Under the pieces are notes generated by a model. That model did no database searches. It was not told where the DNA came from and saw nothing but the letters and a program-made list of their open reading frames with translations. The position numbers were made by a program, and so were the translations under genes. DNA of 64,000 bases, from NCBI RefSeq assembly GCF_022348165.1, contig NZ_JAKRFI010000005.1, positions 124,001 to 188,000 on the forward strand, given 5' to 3'. This stretch comes from Halomonas sp. McH1-25. GTDB taxonomy: Bacteria > Pseudomonadota > Gammaproteobacteria > Pseudomonadales > Halomonadaceae. Positions 21,461 through 32,409 of the stretch are shown piece after piece (within the stretch, counting starts at the first letter, position 1; every line of letters starts with the position of its first letter).

Positions 21461-22187
21461 CGCACCGCAACGGCCGGCGCGGGACCTGCGCTTCTTCCTG
21501 ACAGTGCCTCATGCCTGTAGTTACCTGCCCGAGCGAGAGGCAACCACGCTGTTTCTGGATCCGCAGGAGTCACCGGGACAAAACGTATATGACGCCTTGG
21601 CGCTCCTCGGCTTTCGACGCAGCGGACGCCATCTCTATCGCCCCCATTGCGAAGGATGCAGCGCATGTGTCTCGGTGCGTATTCCCGTCGATGATTTTTC
21701 ACCCAATCGTACACAGCGCAAGCTCCTAAGGCGCAACGCTGATCTGACGGTGCGGGAATGTCCTGCAGTCTTCGATGCCGAGCACTACGCGCTTTATGCC
21801 CGCTACATCCGTACGCGGCATGCCGACGGCGACATGTATCCTCCGAGCCATGAGCAATACCGCACGTTTCTGACGCTCGATCACCCGTATGCACGGCTCC
21901 TGGAATTCCGTCTCGACGAGCGACTGCTGGCGGTCGCAGCCATCGATCGTCTTAGCCATGGCCTGTCGGCCATCTACACGTTCTTCGATCCCGACCCTGA
22001 ACTCGAGCGCCGTTCCTTGGGCGTCTATGCCGTACTTCGTCAGGTCGAAATGGCACATGACCTCGGCTTGCCGCACGTTTACCTCGGCTACTGGATACGC
22101 GAATCCCGCAAGATGAACTACAAACAGGCCTTTCAGCCGCTGGAATATCTCAATGGACGCCACTGGCGCCGTTCGATCCCTCTTTGA
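21450..22187 (+). CDS. bpt: aspartate/glutamate leucyltransferase Bpt (ATE-family)
   Basis: 245 residues. It is a bacterial ATE1-like transferase that adds Leu to proteins with N-terminal Asp or Glu. Visible are [18 protein letters not shown] at the N-terminus, [25 protein letters not shown] (conserved cysteines), the C-terminal N-acetyltransferase-like fold with [19 protein letters not shown] and [17 protein letters not shown]. It overlaps aat by 11 bp and is followed by infA after 128 bp. Older annotations call it arginyl-tRNA-protein transferase. Confidence 0.95.
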   Translation: MSSSAPQRPARDLRFFLTVPHACSYLPEREATTLFLDPQESPGQNVYDALALLGFRRSGRHLYRPHCEGCSACVSVRIPVDDFSPNRTQRKLLRRNADLTVRECPAVFDAEHYALYARYIRTRHADGDMYPPSHEQYRTFLTLDHPYARLLEFRLDERLLAVAAIDRLSHGLSAIYTFFDPDPELERRSLGVYAVLRQVEMAHDLGLPHVYLGYWIRESRKMNYKQAFQPLEYLNGRHWRRSIPL

Positions 22188-22315
22188 AACTGCGCTTTTT
22201 TGCCTTAGCGCTCGGCATGCGGCACAATATCGGGCTATCTTGATCAGCAGAGGCGACGCTCAGGCGTAACGCCTGGCTGTCATGCGTAACGACCAACCAC
22301 GAGGGTACGCCTTAC

Positions 22316-22534
22316 ATGGCACGAGAAGATCATATCGAAATGGAAGGTGTCGTCGTCGACACCCTGCCCAACACCATGTTCCGTGTTGAGCTGGAGAATG
22401 GCCATGTGGTCACGGCTCACATTTCAGGCAAGATGCGCAAGAACTACATCCGTATCCTGACCGGTGACAAGGTCAAGGTCGAGCTGACGCCTTACGACCT
22501 GTCCAAGGGACGTATCGTCTATCGCTCACGCTGA
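22316..22534 (+). CDS. infA: translation initiation factor IF-1
   Basis: 72 residues, an S1-like OB fold. It begins [13 protein letters not shown] and contains [27 protein letters not shown] in the middle, a near-invariant family sequence. It binds the 30S A site with IF-2 and IF-3 during initiation. The 128-bp gap after bpt probably carries its own promoter. It is convergent with clpA, as in many gammaproteobacteria. Confidence 0.98.
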   Translation: MAREDHIEMEGVVVDTLPNTMFRVELENGHVVTAHISGKMRKNYIRILTGDKVKVELTPYDLSKGRIVYRSR

Positions 22535-22613
22535 TACGTGGGACCGCCCAGGACAAGACCGGCTGTGCAGCCCGTTCTGCACGGCATCGTTGGTTTGCTT
22601 ATTCGGCTGATAC

Positions 22614-22645
22614 AAAAAACGACGCCCCGTCTTTCGACAGGGCGT
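22614..22645 (-). terminator. terminator downstream of clpA
   Basis: ACGCCCCGTC and GACAGGGCGT (22622-22644) form a stem with one mismatch, followed on the minus strand by a run of T (AAAAAA at 22614-22619 on the plus strand). The orientation therefore suits minus-strand clpA; it may also help to end infA transcripts. Confidence 0.75.
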
Positions 22646-22749
22646 GGCGCTCATCATTCAGCAACGTAGCTGTAATAGTAATTAAAGCGTCTGACCAAGC
22701 GTGTCGCCTGCAAGGCACCATCACGTTTCCCTGCAGGCCACAAATCCGC

Positions 22750-25017
22750 TTAGGCCAGTTGCTCCGCTTCGGTGGCGAGATTCAGTTCGCCACCCTCCAC
22801 CGTCACGTGAACCACACCACCGTGATCCGCCAGGTCACCGAACAGGATCATTTCGGCCAACGGCTTCTTCAGCTTCTCCTGAATCACCCGAGCCATGGGA
22901 CGGGCGCCCATCTCCGGGTCGTAGCCCTTGTCGGCCAGCCATGCCCTGGCCTCCTCACTGACATCGAGCTGTACCCGCTTTTCGTCGAGCTGCGCCTGGA
23001 GCTCGACCAGGAACTTGTCGACGACGTTGCGCACCACCTCGGGCATCAGACCATGGAACTGGATGATGCCATCCAGCCGGTTGCGGAATTCCGGCGTGAA
23101 GGTCTTGCGAATGACCTCCATGCCATCGGTGGAATGATCCTGGGTCTGGAAGCCGATCGAGCGACGCGAGATCTGCTCGGCCCCGGCGTTCGAGGTCATG
23201 ATCACGATGACGTGACGGAAGTCCGCTTCGCGCCCGTTGTTGTCGGTCAGGCGTCCATGGTCCATGACCTGCAATAACAGGTTGAAGACTTCCGGATGCG
23301 CCTTCTCGATCTCGTCGAGCAACAGCACACAGTGCGGCTGCTTGGTGATCGCCTCGGTCAGCAGGCCACCCTGGTCGTAACCGACATAACCGGGAGGCGC
23401 CCCGATCAGACGCGACACGGTATGCCGTTCCATATACTCGGACATGTCGAAGCGGACCAACTCGATGCCCATCAGCTGAGCCAACTGACGTGCCACCTCG
23501 GTCTTACCGACCCCGGTCGGACCGGCGAACAGGAAGCTGCCCACCGGCTTGTCTGGCGACTTGAGTCCGGCCCTTGACAGCTTGATGGCCGCCGACAGGC
23601 TCTGGATCGCCTCATCCTGCCCGAACACCAACATCTTCAGGTCACGCTCCAGATTGGAGAGCAGCTTGCGGTCGGAGCTGGACACGCTCTTCGGCGGAAT
23701 CCGCGCGATCGAAGCCACTACCGCCTCGACCTGTTCGACATCGATGGTCGAGACGCGCACTTCGGGTGGCAGCAGGCGCTGGTGCGCTCCTGCTTCGTCG
23801 ATGACGTCGATGGCCTTGTCAGGCAAGTGACGGTCGTTGATGTAGCGGTCCGCCAGGCGTACGGCACTCTCTAGTGCCGTATCGGTATACTTCAACTGAT
23901 GGTGTTCCTCGAAGCGACCACGCAGCCCTTTCAGGATGCGAATGGTGTCGTCCACGGACGGCTCCATCACATCGACTTTCTGGAAGCGACGCGCCAGCGC
24001 CCGGTCCTTCTCGAAGATGCCACGGAATTCCTGGAACGTGGTGGAACCGATGCAGCGCAGCTCGCCGGAAGACAGCAGCGGCTTGAGCAGGTTGGAAGCA
24101 TCCATGACACCGCCGGAAGCGGCCCCCGCCCCGATCACGGTATGAATCTCGTCGATGAACAGGATCGCGTTGGGCTGTTTCTTGAGCTCGGCCAGCAAGC
24201 TCTTGAGACGCTTCTCGAAATCGCCACGGTACTTGGTTCCGGCCAGCAACGCGCCCATGTCGAGGGAGTAGACCACAGCATCGCTGATGACGTCGGGGAC
24301 GTCTTCCTCGACGATGCGCTTGGCCAGCCCCTCGGCGATGGCCGTCTTGCCGACGCCAGCCTCACCCACCAGCAGCGGATTGTTCTTGCGCCGCCGGGCA
24401 AGAATCTGCACGGTGCGCTCGAGCTCATGATCGCGCCCGATCAGGGGATCGATCTTGCCCAACCGGGCCTGCTCGTTGAGATTCGTGGCATAACCGGTCA
24501 ACGGATGCGCATTGCCTTCGCTCATGCCTTCCTCGCCCTCCTCGGCGTCCTGCGAGGGCGACGGGTTCTGGCCGTGCCCAGCCACTTTGGATATGCCGTG
24601 GGCGATGTAGTTGACGGCATCCACGCGCGCCACGTTCTGCTGCTTGAGGAAATAGACTGCCTGGCTTTCTTGCTCGGAGAAGATCGCCACCAGCACATTG
24701 GCACCGGTCACTTCACTCTTGCCCGAAGATTGCACGTGAAACACGGCACGCTGCAGGACTCGCTGGAAGCCCAGAGTCGGCTGGGTCTCGCGGTCATCCT
24801 GCCCTTCGGGGATCAAGGGAGTGGTGGAGTTGATGAAGTCCTGCAGATCCGAGCGCAGCTTGTCCAGGTTGGCTCCGCAGGCGCGCAGTACGTCCGCAGC
24901 GGAGGCATTGTCCAATAAGGCCAACAGCAGGTGCTCGACGGTCATGAATTCATGACGCTTGGAGCGCGCCACCGTGAAGGCCGTGTTCAGGGTAAGTTCA
25001 AGTTCTTTGCTCAGCAT
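22750..25017 (-). CDS. clpA: ATP-dependent Clp protease ATP-binding subunit ClpA
   Basis: 755 residues from [11 protein letters not shown] at 25017, the conserved family start; an in-frame extension to 25071 is not conserved. It is the unfoldase that feeds substrates to ClpP. An N-domain (1-145) binds ClpS. Two AAA+ modules follow, with Walker [14 protein letters not shown] near residue 215 and [13 protein letters not shown] near 495. The Walker B-type motif is [13 protein letters not shown]. It lies 96 bp downstream of clpS on the same strand, the usual pairing. Confidence 0.97.
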   Translation of the reverse strand: MLSKELELTLNTAFTVARSKRHEFMTVEHLLLALLDNASAADVLRACGANLDKLRSDLQDFINSTTPLIPEGQDDRETQPTLGFQRVLQRAVFHVQSSGKSEVTGANVLVAIFSEQESQAVYFLKQQNVARVDAVNYIAHGISKVAGHGQNPSPSQDAEEGEEGMSEGNAHPLTGYATNLNEQARLGKIDPLIGRDHELERTVQILARRRKNNPLLVGEAGVGKTAIAEGLAKRIVEEDVPDVISDAVVYSLDMGALLAGTKYRGDFEKRLKSLLAELKKQPNAILFIDEIHTVIGAGAASGGVMDASNLLKPLLSSGELRCIGSTTFQEFRGIFEKDRALARRFQKVDVMEPSVDDTIRILKGLRGRFEEHHQLKYTDTALESAVRLADRYINDRHLPDKAIDVIDEAGAHQRLLPPEVRVSTIDVEQVEAVVASIARIPPKSVSSSDRKLLSNLERDLKMLVFGQDEAIQSLSAAIKLSRAGLKSPDKPVGSFLFAGPTGVGKTEVARQLAQLMGIELVRFDMSEYMERHTVSRLIGAPPGYVGYDQGGLLTEAITKQPHCVLLLDEIEKAHPEVFNLLLQVMDHGRLTDNNGREADFRHVIVIMTSNAGAEQISRRSIGFQTQDHSTDGMEVIRKTFTPEFRNRLDGIIQFHGLMPEVVRNVVDKFLVELQAQLDEKRVQLDVSEEARAWLADKGYDPEMGARPMARVIQEKLKKPLAEMILFGDLADHGGVVHVTVEGGELNLATEAEQLA

Positions 25018-25113
25018 GGCAGTCCCCTTCTCGCCGCCTCGGGCATCGTCGGCACTTTCACAATCGGGCACATCGGGAAATTTAGCAACCCCGGACTGTC
25101 ACGTTGCCAAGCG

Positions 25114-25476
25114 TCAGTCGGCCCTGTCGATATCGCACAGCAAAGGATGCTGGCACTCTCGCGCGTATTCGTTGACTAGATGACTTTTGGTTTCCGCAAT
25201 ATCGCGGGGGAAGATGCCGCAAGTGGCCTTGCCCTGGGTGTGCACCGCCAGCATGATCTGAACGGCCTTCTCACTGTCCATATGAAAGAAGGTCTGCAAC
25301 ACCTCGACGACGAATTCCATCGGCGTAAAGTCGTCGTTATGCAGGACCACCTTGTAACGCGGCGGTTCTTCCAATTGGGGATCTGCCGGCTTGACGGACA
25401 GATCCCCCTCACTTTCTTCTCCCGGCCGTGGTGGGCGGGTCATTCCTGCCCAGGTCGTTTGCACCGCGGCGGTCAT
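25114..25476 (-). CDS. clpS: ClpA adaptor protein ClpS
   Basis: 120 residues from MTAAVQTTW at 25476 (GAGAG lies about eight bases upstream); a longer start at 25503 is possible. ClpS recognises N-terminal Leu, Phe, Tyr and Trp and hands substrates to ClpA. The core has [20 protein letters not shown], carrying the Asn-Asp pair that binds the N-terminal amino group, then [23 protein letters not shown]. It is upstream of clpA. cspD, often its divergent neighbour, is absent here. Confidence 0.95.
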   Translation of the reverse strand: MTAAVQTTWAGMTRPPRPGEESEGDLSVKPADPQLEEPPRYKVVLHNDDFTPMEFVVEVLQTFFHMDSEKAVQIMLAVHTQGKATCGIFPRDIAETKSHLVNEYARECQHPLLCDIDRAD

Positions 25477-25837
25477 CGAAATTCTCTCGTCTGTATTGAA
25501 CATAAGAGGCTTAACCCATCAACACAAGCCGAAGTGCTACGACGTCAATCACTTTGACGTAGAAAGACACTCGGAGTTCACTAGCAAGATGCGTCCAGCC
25601 GCCGTACCTTGCAAGAGCAAGAATGAAAATAACCCGTTCACATCGCAAACGGATCAACCAGTGAGAAATGCGGGATGCGGAGGTTAACAGCGCCACGCAT
25701 GACGACTCCATGCCAGGCTTTCAGCGCAAGTGTAGCAAGCCTTCACCCGCTCGATAGGGCACGGGGTGTTGGCAGGCCTTCAGGCCCTGGCTAGTCTCTT
25801 ATCCTCGACAATCCGCTGCGCTCCATCACGAGACGAA
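25477..25837. other. divergent intergenic region, clpS / rluE
   Basis: About 360 bp. It contains an imperfect inverted repeat TACGACGTCA / TGACGTA around 25538-25562 and AT-richer sequence near 25560-25650 that may hold the clpS promoter. I see no cold-shock gene, no RNA gene and no coding sequence I can defend. Confidence 0.45.
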
Positions 25838-26437
25838 ATGAGCACGATCTATCTGCTGCACAAGCCATATCGGATGCTTTCGCAATTCACCGACGACCGG
25901 GGACGGGACACTCTCGCTCAGGCCATCGGCGTGCCTGGCATCTATGCCGCCGGACGACTCGACTATGATTCCGAGGGACTATTGCTGCTCACTGACGATG
26001 GTGCGCTGATCCATCATATCAGCGACCCCAGGCATAAGCAGCCCAAGACTTACTGGGTACAGGTGGAAGGCAACCCCGACGAGGAAAGGCTTGACGCACT
26101 GCGCCGAGGCGTGACACTAAAGGATGGACCGACTCGTCCTGCCAAAGCGAGAAAATTAGTGCAGCCCGACGTTGAGCCACGCTATCCGCCTATTCGCCAA
26201 CGCCAGGGCACAGCGACCACCTGGCTGGAACTGACGCTCAGCGAAGGGCGCAACCGTCAGGTCCGGCGCATGACCGCCCACATCGGCTGTCCCACGCTTC
26301 GTCTGATTCGTGTCGCCATTGGCCCCTGGCGTCTGGACGGCTTGGCACCGGGAGAGTGGCGAAGCGAAACGTTGCACGCACCGCAACCGGTACGTCACCG
26401 GCAGGCACCCCCCCGCCGAACGAGGAGACGCCGATGA
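25838..26437 (+). CDS. rluE: 23S rRNA pseudouridine-2457 synthase (RsuA family)
   Basis: 199 residues from MSTIYLLHKPYRML at 25838, which matches the family start; the open frame continues 24 codons further up without support. It isomerises one uridine of 23S rRNA. The catalytic Asp is in YAAGRLDYDSEGLLLLTDDG near residue 43, and GRNRQVRRMTAHIG is the conserved RNA-binding segment. There is no S4 domain, as expected for RluE. Its stop overlaps the next gene's start (ATGA). Confidence 0.93.
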   Translation: MSTIYLLHKPYRMLSQFTDDRGRDTLAQAIGVPGIYAAGRLDYDSEGLLLLTDDGALIHHISDPRHKQPKTYWVQVEGNPDEERLDALRRGVTLKDGPTRPAKARKLVQPDVEPRYPPIRQRQGTATTWLELTLSEGRNRQVRRMTAHIGCPTLRLIRVAIGPWRLDGLAPGEWRSETLHAPQPVRHRQAPPRRTRRRR

Positions 26438-26883
26438 AACGCTGGAGCCCCCGAGTCACTGTAGCCTCGGTGATCGAACGTGGCGGGCGCTACCTGCTCG
26501 TCGAAGAAGACCAGGGCGGCCCATTCAGTCTGTACAACCAGCCGGCTGGCCACCTGGAGCCCGGCGAACGCCTGACTGATGCCGCCATCCGGGAGACCCG
26601 TGAGGAAGCCGGCTGGCAGGTTGCAATCACCGATTACCTTGGCCTCTACGTCTTTACCGCTGCCGATGGACTGGTCTTTCATAGCCATGCCTTCGTCGGT
26701 CTGCCCTTGGCCCACCTGGACAATGCGCTCGACAAGGGCGTGGTGGCGGCCCACTGGCTGACCCTCGATGAAATCGACGACCTCAACCGGGCCAAGCGAT
26801 TGCGTAGCCCGCTGGTCCTGCAACGCATTCGCGATTTGCGTCGCGGACGCTGCTTCCCTCTGGACGTGATCCGCGAGCGATGA
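26434..26883 (+). CDS. nudJ: Nudix hydrolase, NudJ type
   Basis: 149 residues. It starts at the ATG overlapping the rluE stop, with AGGAG at 26422-26426. The Nudix box runs from GHLEPGE through RETREEAGW (residues about 40-62) with all consensus residues. NudJ (phosphatase YmfB) hydrolyses HMP-PP and nucleoside di- and triphosphates; the exact substrate cannot be read from sequence. The order rluE-nudJ-mnmA-hflD-purB matches the E. coli neighbourhood and supports the assignment. Confidence 0.9.
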   Translation: MKRWSPRVTVASVIERGGRYLLVEEDQGGPFSLYNQPAGHLEPGERLTDAAIRETREEAGWQVAITDYLGLYVFTAADGLVFHSHAFVGLPLAHLDNALDKGVVAAHWLTLDEIDDLNRAKRLRSPLVLQRIRDLRRGRCFPLDVIRER

Positions 26884-26955
26884 CTCGAAGCTGCACGCCG
26901 GTTTCAGGTATAATCTTGCGCAACCAATTTCACCGTGTCCCATCCGAGAGCGACT

Positions 26956-28098
26956 ATGTCTCAAGCTACGGGGTCAGTACCCATGGGCCCTTCTGCCATG
27001 GGCAAGGTCATCGTCGGTATGTCCGGCGGTGTCGATTCGTCCGTTTCCGCCCTACTTTTGCTCGAGCAGGGCTACGAGGTGGAAGGCCTGTTCATGAAGA
27101 ACTGGGACGAAGACGACGGCACCGAGTACTGCACCGCCAAGGAAGACCTGGCGGACGCCCAGGCCGTGTGCGACAAGCTGGGCATCAAATTGCACACCGC
27201 CAATTTCGCAGCCGAGTACTGGGATAACGTCTTCGAGCATTTCCTGGCCGAATATCGCGCCGGCAGAACGCCCAACCCGGACATCCTCTGCAACCGGGAG
27301 ATCAAGTTCAAGGTCTTCCTCGACTATGCCGAAATGCTCGGCGCAGAGAAGATCGCCACCGGTCACTATGTGCGTCGCGGCGAGTCCGACGGACACGCCC
27401 GGCTGCTCAAGGGTCTCGACCCCAACAAGGACCAGAGCTACTTCCTGCACGCCGTCTCCGAAGCCGCCATCGCACGTACGCTGTTTCCCGTCGGGGAACT
27501 CGAAAAGCCCGCGGTGCGCGAGCTTGCCGAGCGTCACGGCTTGGTGACGGCACGCAAGAAGGACTCCACCGGCATCTGCTTCATCGGCGAGCGGCGTTTT
27601 CGTGACTTCCTGCAACAGTACCTGCCAGCACAGCCTGGCCGGATCGAAACGCCGGAAGGCGACGTGATCGGCGATCACATGGGCCTGATGTATTACACCC
27701 TGGGCCAGCGCCAAGGACTGGGTATCGGCGGTCTCGCCGACTATCCCGACGCCCCCTGGTACGTGGCCGGCAAGGACCTGGAGCGCAACGTATTGATCGC
27801 CGTCCAAGGCAAGCATCACGACCTGCTCTACACCGACGCCCTCGCGACCGAGGCGATGGATTGGATCGCCGGTGAACCCCCGGGACACGACATGCGCCTA
27901 CGCGCCAAGACACGTTACCGCCAGCAAGACGTCGCCTGCCGGATGACCACACGTCACGATGGCGGTGTCGAGGTCGTCTTCGACGCCCCCCAACGAGCGG
28001 TGACGCCCGGCCAATCGCTGGTACTCTATGATGGCGACATCTGCCTGGGCGGCGGCGTGATTCGCGATGCCTGGCAGCAAGGAGTGCGCGCCGCATGA
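26956..28098 (+). CDS. mnmA: tRNA-specific 2-thiouridylase MnmA
   Basis: 380 residues from ATG 26956 (GAGAG upstream); 26935 and later Met codons are alternatives. It thiolates U34 of tRNA-Lys, -Glu and -Gln. The PP-loop [15 protein letters not shown] is near residue 22. The two catalytic cysteines lie in [15 protein letters not shown] and [12 protein letters not shown]. It overlaps hflD by 4 bp (ATGA), giving translational coupling. Confidence 0.96.
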   Translation: MSQATGSVPMGPSAMGKVIVGMSGGVDSSVSALLLLEQGYEVEGLFMKNWDEDDGTEYCTAKEDLADAQAVCDKLGIKLHTANFAAEYWDNVFEHFLAEYRAGRTPNPDILCNREIKFKVFLDYAEMLGAEKIATGHYVRRGESDGHARLLKGLDPNKDQSYFLHAVSEAAIARTLFPVGELEKPAVRELAERHGLVTARKKDSTGICFIGERRFRDFLQQYLPAQPGRIETPEGDVIGDHMGLMYYTLGQRQGLGIGGLADYPDAPWYVAGKDLERNVLIAVQGKHHDLLYTDALATEAMDWIAGEPPGHDMRLRAKTRYRQQDVACRMTTRHDGGVEVVFDAPQRAVTPGQSLVLYDGDICLGGGVIRDAWQQGVRAA

Positions 28099-28733
28099 CC
28101 GCGACTCCCATCCAGACCGCCCCCGACGACCCGATCTTTCGCCAAACCCTGGCCTTGGCCGGCGTGTTCCAGGCCGCCGCCCTCGTCGATCAATTGGCAC
28201 GCACCGGTCAGTGCGACGAACGTGCCTGGAAGACATTGGTTCACGCCACGGTCGATACCAATCCGGCCTCGTTCGAAAGCATCTACGGCGGGCATCACAA
28301 CAACCTGCGCCAGGGGCTTGAAGTCCTCAACGCCGTCGTCGGCAGGGATCGCACCGATCCGGCCGTGCTTCGCTATGGATTCTCGTTGCTGATGCTGATG
28401 CAGAAGCTGCGTCAGCAGCCCCAGATGATGGATACGTTGGGTCAGCGCCTGACCCGCGTCCAGGGCCAGGCCGAGCATTTCGGTGAAGCCCACGAGAACG
28501 TCGTCGCCAGCCTGGGCGAGCTCTACCAGGACACCATCTCGACCTTTCGTCAGCGCATCGTCGTCCAGGGCGACCCCGGCCTGCTCCAGCAACGGATGAT
28601 GCCGGAACGGGTGCGTACCGCCCTGCTCGGCGGGATTCGTTTTGCTCTGCTGTGGCACCAGCAAGGCGGCCGCCGCTGGAAACTGCTGTTCCAGCGAGGG
28701 GCGATAAAAAAGACCCTGGATCGACTGAACTGA
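28095..28733 (+). CDS. hflD: lysogenization-regulator homologue HflD
   Basis: 212 residues, mostly helical and without membrane segments. It has [19 protein letters not shown] at the N-terminus and [15 protein letters not shown]-like [15 protein letters not shown] in the middle. In E. coli, HflD binds lambda CII and affects lysogeny; its cellular role is otherwise poorly known. It is coupled to mnmA by an ATGA overlap and lies 69 bp before purB, the conserved mnmA-hflD-purB order. Confidence 0.92.
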   Translation: MTATPIQTAPDDPIFRQTLALAGVFQAAALVDQLARTGQCDERAWKTLVHATVDTNPASFESIYGGHHNNLRQGLEVLNAVVGRDRTDPAVLRYGFSLLMLMQKLRQQPQMMDTLGQRLTRVQGQAEHFGEAHENVVASLGELYQDTISTFRQRIVVQGDPGLLQQRMMPERVRTALLGGIRFALLWHQQGGRRWKLLFQRGAIKKTLDRLN

Positions 28734-30167
<1,434 letters not shown>

Positions 30168-30180
30168 ACGCGTTAAGCTC

Positions 30181-30312
30181 TGTCTGAAAAATCGGTGAAC
30201 GATGACCAGACAAGGCAAAAATTGGCGAAAAAGCGGAGTTTACGTGGTGTAAATGAGCATTTTGATGCCGATTTTTAACGCCGTGTGGGCGAGCGCAGGC
30301 ATTTTTCAGACA
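30181..30312. repeat. 132-bp imperfect palindromic intergenic repeat (ERIC/MITE-like)
   Basis: The element lies 13 bp after the purB stop. Its ends are a perfect 12-bp inverted repeat, TGTCTGAAAAAT (30181-30192) and ATTTTTCAGACA (30301-30312). Its exact centre is the hairpin TTTAC-GTGGT-GTAAA (30239-30253), and the arms in between are partly complementary (CAAGGCAAAAATTGGC against the strand opposite ATGCCGATTTTTAACG). This build matches the class of intergenic palindromes related to ERIC/IRU sequences of gammaproteobacteria. No other copy was noticed in this window. It could fold in the purB transcript. Confidence 0.75.
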
Positions 30313-30406
30313 AAGCGTAGAGCTACGCTTGCTGACAACGAGTGACAGGCAGGGATCGTCCGTGCCTGTCACGCCTTATCCTACTCTTGAGCGAGAAGCG
30401 ATACCC

Positions 30407-31594
30407 ATGTCCGCCAATACTCCCCTGCCCCTTCTCGGCGGGCTGACCGCTGCCCAGTTTCTGGCCGAGTACTGGCAGAAGAAACCACTGCTGATCCGTG
30501 GCGCCTTCGTCGATTTCGAGTCGCCGCTTACCCCTGACGAGCTGGCTGGCCTGGCCTGCGAGGAAGGCGTCGAAGCGCGCCTTGTCGAGGAGCATGGCAC
30601 CGAGAAGCCCTGGCAGGTTTCGCATGGCCCGTTCGACGAGGCGACCTTTGCTCGGCTGCCCGAGCGCGACTGGACATTGCTGGTTCAGGCCGTTGATCAC
30701 TACGTGCCCGACGTGAGCGCCCTGCTTGAGACCTTCGACTTCCTGCCCCGCTGGCGTCTCGACGACATCATGGTCAGTTACGCGCCGCCCGGCGGCAGCG
30801 TCGGGCCCCATGTCGACCAATACGACGTGTTCCTGCTGCAGGCCAGCGGCACACGCCAATGGCAACTGGGCGGCAAGGCGCCCGACGATGCGCCCATACT
30901 TCAGGGCATCGACCTGCGCATTCTCGAACACTTCGAGATCGATCCCGGCCAGGACTGGCTACTGGAACCCGGCGACATGCTCTACCTGCCGCCAGGCTGG
31001 GCACACCACGGCATCAGCCGCTCGGATGACTGCATGACCTTCTCGGTGGGCTTCCGCGCCCTCTCCGCCGATGAATCGATCACGTCATATGCCGATTACC
31101 TGGGGGAGTTGCTACCCGACTCCCTACGCTACGCCGACCCCGACCTCACCCCGGCCCTGCATCCCGGCGAGATCGACGATGTTTCGCTGGAGCGTATGCG
31201 CGCGCTTATCCTGGATACCCTCGACAATCCGGTACAGCTTGCACAGTGGTTCGGTCGGGCGATGACCCAACCCAAGTACCTCGACCAACTGGCTCCTCAG
31301 GACGCTCCGACGGATGTCGAGTCGCTTGTTGCGGAACTACAGGCCGGCGTGACACTGGAACGGACACTGGGTTCACGCTTCGCGTATCGGGGCGGGGAGA
31401 ATGAGGCGGCAACCCTGTTCGTCGATGGCGATGCCATGGATTGCCCGCTGCCGCTCGCCTGCGACCTGGCCGACAACGCGCCTATCGATGCGAGCCTGTT
31501 GACCCACGACGGCGCTGCTGAACTGCTTGCCTACCTGCTCGATCGCGGCAGCTTGAGCTGGCCGGATGACGAGGAAGGCGAAGAAGACGCATGA
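30407..31594 (+). CDS. roxA: 50S ribosomal protein L16 arginine hydroxylase (JmjC/cupin oxygenase)
   Basis: 395 residues from MSANTPLPLLGGLT; the frame is open further upstream into the palindromic repeat region, but nothing there is conserved. It is an Fe(II)/2-oxoglutarate oxygenase (YcfD/RoxA type) that hydroxylates an Arg of L16. The iron ligands are His and Asp of GPHVDQYDVF near residue 140 and a distal His in WAHHGIS. The C-terminal winged-helix region follows. It overlaps the acetyltransferase gene by 4 bp (ATGA). Confidence 0.93.
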   Translation: MSANTPLPLLGGLTAAQFLAEYWQKKPLLIRGAFVDFESPLTPDELAGLACEEGVEARLVEEHGTEKPWQVSHGPFDEATFARLPERDWTLLVQAVDHYVPDVSALLETFDFLPRWRLDDIMVSYAPPGGSVGPHVDQYDVFLLQASGTRQWQLGGKAPDDAPILQGIDLRILEHFEIDPGQDWLLEPGDMLYLPPGWAHHGISRSDDCMTFSVGFRALSADESITSYADYLGELLPDSLRYADPDLTPALHPGEIDDVSLERMRALILDTLDNPVQLAQWFGRAMTQPKYLDQLAPQDAPTDVESLVAELQAGVTLERTLGSRFAYRGGENEAATLFVDGDAMDCPLPLACDLADNAPIDASLLTHDGAAELLAYLLDRGSLSWPDDEEGEEDA

Positions 31595-32028
31595 CACGTG
31601 ATTCCGACCTTCGCGTGATCCATGGGGACTGGCAAACGCTGGGTCAGGCAGCGGCCGAGCTCAGACGTCGAGTCTTCGTCGAGGAGCAGCACGTTTCCGA
31701 AGAGGAAGAATGGGACGGACAGGATCCGGTATGTCTTCATTTTCTTGCTTATTTAGCCGGGCAGCCGGTAGGTACGGCCCGACTCCTGCCGGACGGCCAT
31801 ATTGGCCGTGTTGCCGTACTGGCTCAGGCACGCGGTCGCGGTATCGGTCTGGCCCTCATGCATGGCGCCATCGAGGCAGCACGCTTGCAAGGCCATGATG
31901 AAGTCATTCTGGCAGCTCAGCTTCACGCCCTGCCGTTCTACGAAAGGCTAGGCTTTCGAGCGTATGATCAGGAGTTCCTCGATGCCGGCATTCCGCACCG
32001 CAATATGCGCCTGACGCTATCCGCCTGA
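31591..32028 (+). CDS. GNAT-family N-acetyltransferase
   Basis: 145 residues. The acetyl-CoA-binding motif A is seen as IGRVAVLAQARGRGIGLALM (residues about 70-89), with the Q-x-x-G-x-G pattern, and motif B as ALPFYERLGFRAYDQEF. The N-terminal RRRVFVEEQHVSEEEEWD resembles the YjcF/ElaA-like subgroup. The substrate is unknown. It is translationally coupled to roxA. Confidence 0.88.
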   Translation: MTRDSDLRVIHGDWQTLGQAAAELRRRVFVEEQHVSEEEEWDGQDPVCLHFLAYLAGQPVGTARLLPDGHIGRVAVLAQARGRGIGLALMHGAIEAARLQGHDEVILAAQLHALPFYERLGFRAYDQEFLDAGIPHRNMRLTLSA

Positions 32029-32409
32029 TCCTCTTGGTAAAACCCTCCTTCCCGAAACATGACTACAGGAAGGCGCGAAATAGTCGCCTCTTGTAGTCAA
32101 ACTACAACGCTACCTGCCTCTAAGTGTTGATTGTTGAGCCCAGCATTCATGGGCCATAGTTCCTGACAAGGCGGCAATAAAACAGCCGTTTGATGACTAC
32201 GTGTCGTGGCATCTGTAGTCGCAGTATCCGCTACCGAAAAGCCATGGCAGAAAAGGACAAGCCGGACAGATCCCGAGCTGTTTCCGCAACGCAGCAAAAC
32301 CATTGCGCGATGAACCGCTCCGGCTGCGTCAGGAATGTTTGCTGAGGCACCGCTGCCTAACGATAGGCGAAGGTGCCGCCCAGACTCTCAACGAAACGAG
32401 GAAGCCACT
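32029..32409. other. long aceA upstream region
   Basis: About 380 bp without a gene between the acetyltransferase stop and aceA. The only structure I see is the half-site cluster described separately. The 190 bp nearest aceA must hold its promoter, but no clear -35/-10 pair stands out. Confidence 0.5.
32061..32220. promoter_or_regulatory. cluster of ACTACA/TGTAGT half-sites upstream of aceA
   Basis: Within 160 bp the hexamer ACTACA or its complement occurs at 32062-32067, 32092-32097 and 32101-32106, again as ACTACG at 32196-32201, and at 32214-32219. The middle pair forms the perfect palindrome TTGTAGT-CAA-ACTACAA (32091-32107). The first and second form a larger hairpin (GACTACA...AGGCG / CGCCT...TGTAGTC), and the last two form GACTAC-N14-GTAGTC. 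Repeated, regularly built dyads suggest operators for one regulator of aceA. RpiR-family RccR of Pseudomonas regulates aceA, but I cannot confirm that its motif is the same. Confidence 0.6.

Noticed and set aside
30329-30406. N-terminal extension of RoxA by 26 residues
   Set aside because: The segment derives from sequence next to the palindromic repeat and is unlike the family start.
32061-32107. Intrinsic terminator after the acetyltransferase gene
   Set aside because: A hairpin can form (GACTACA/TGTAGTC), but there is no T tract and the same half-site recurs in other arrangements. Operators explain it better, although a dual role is possible.
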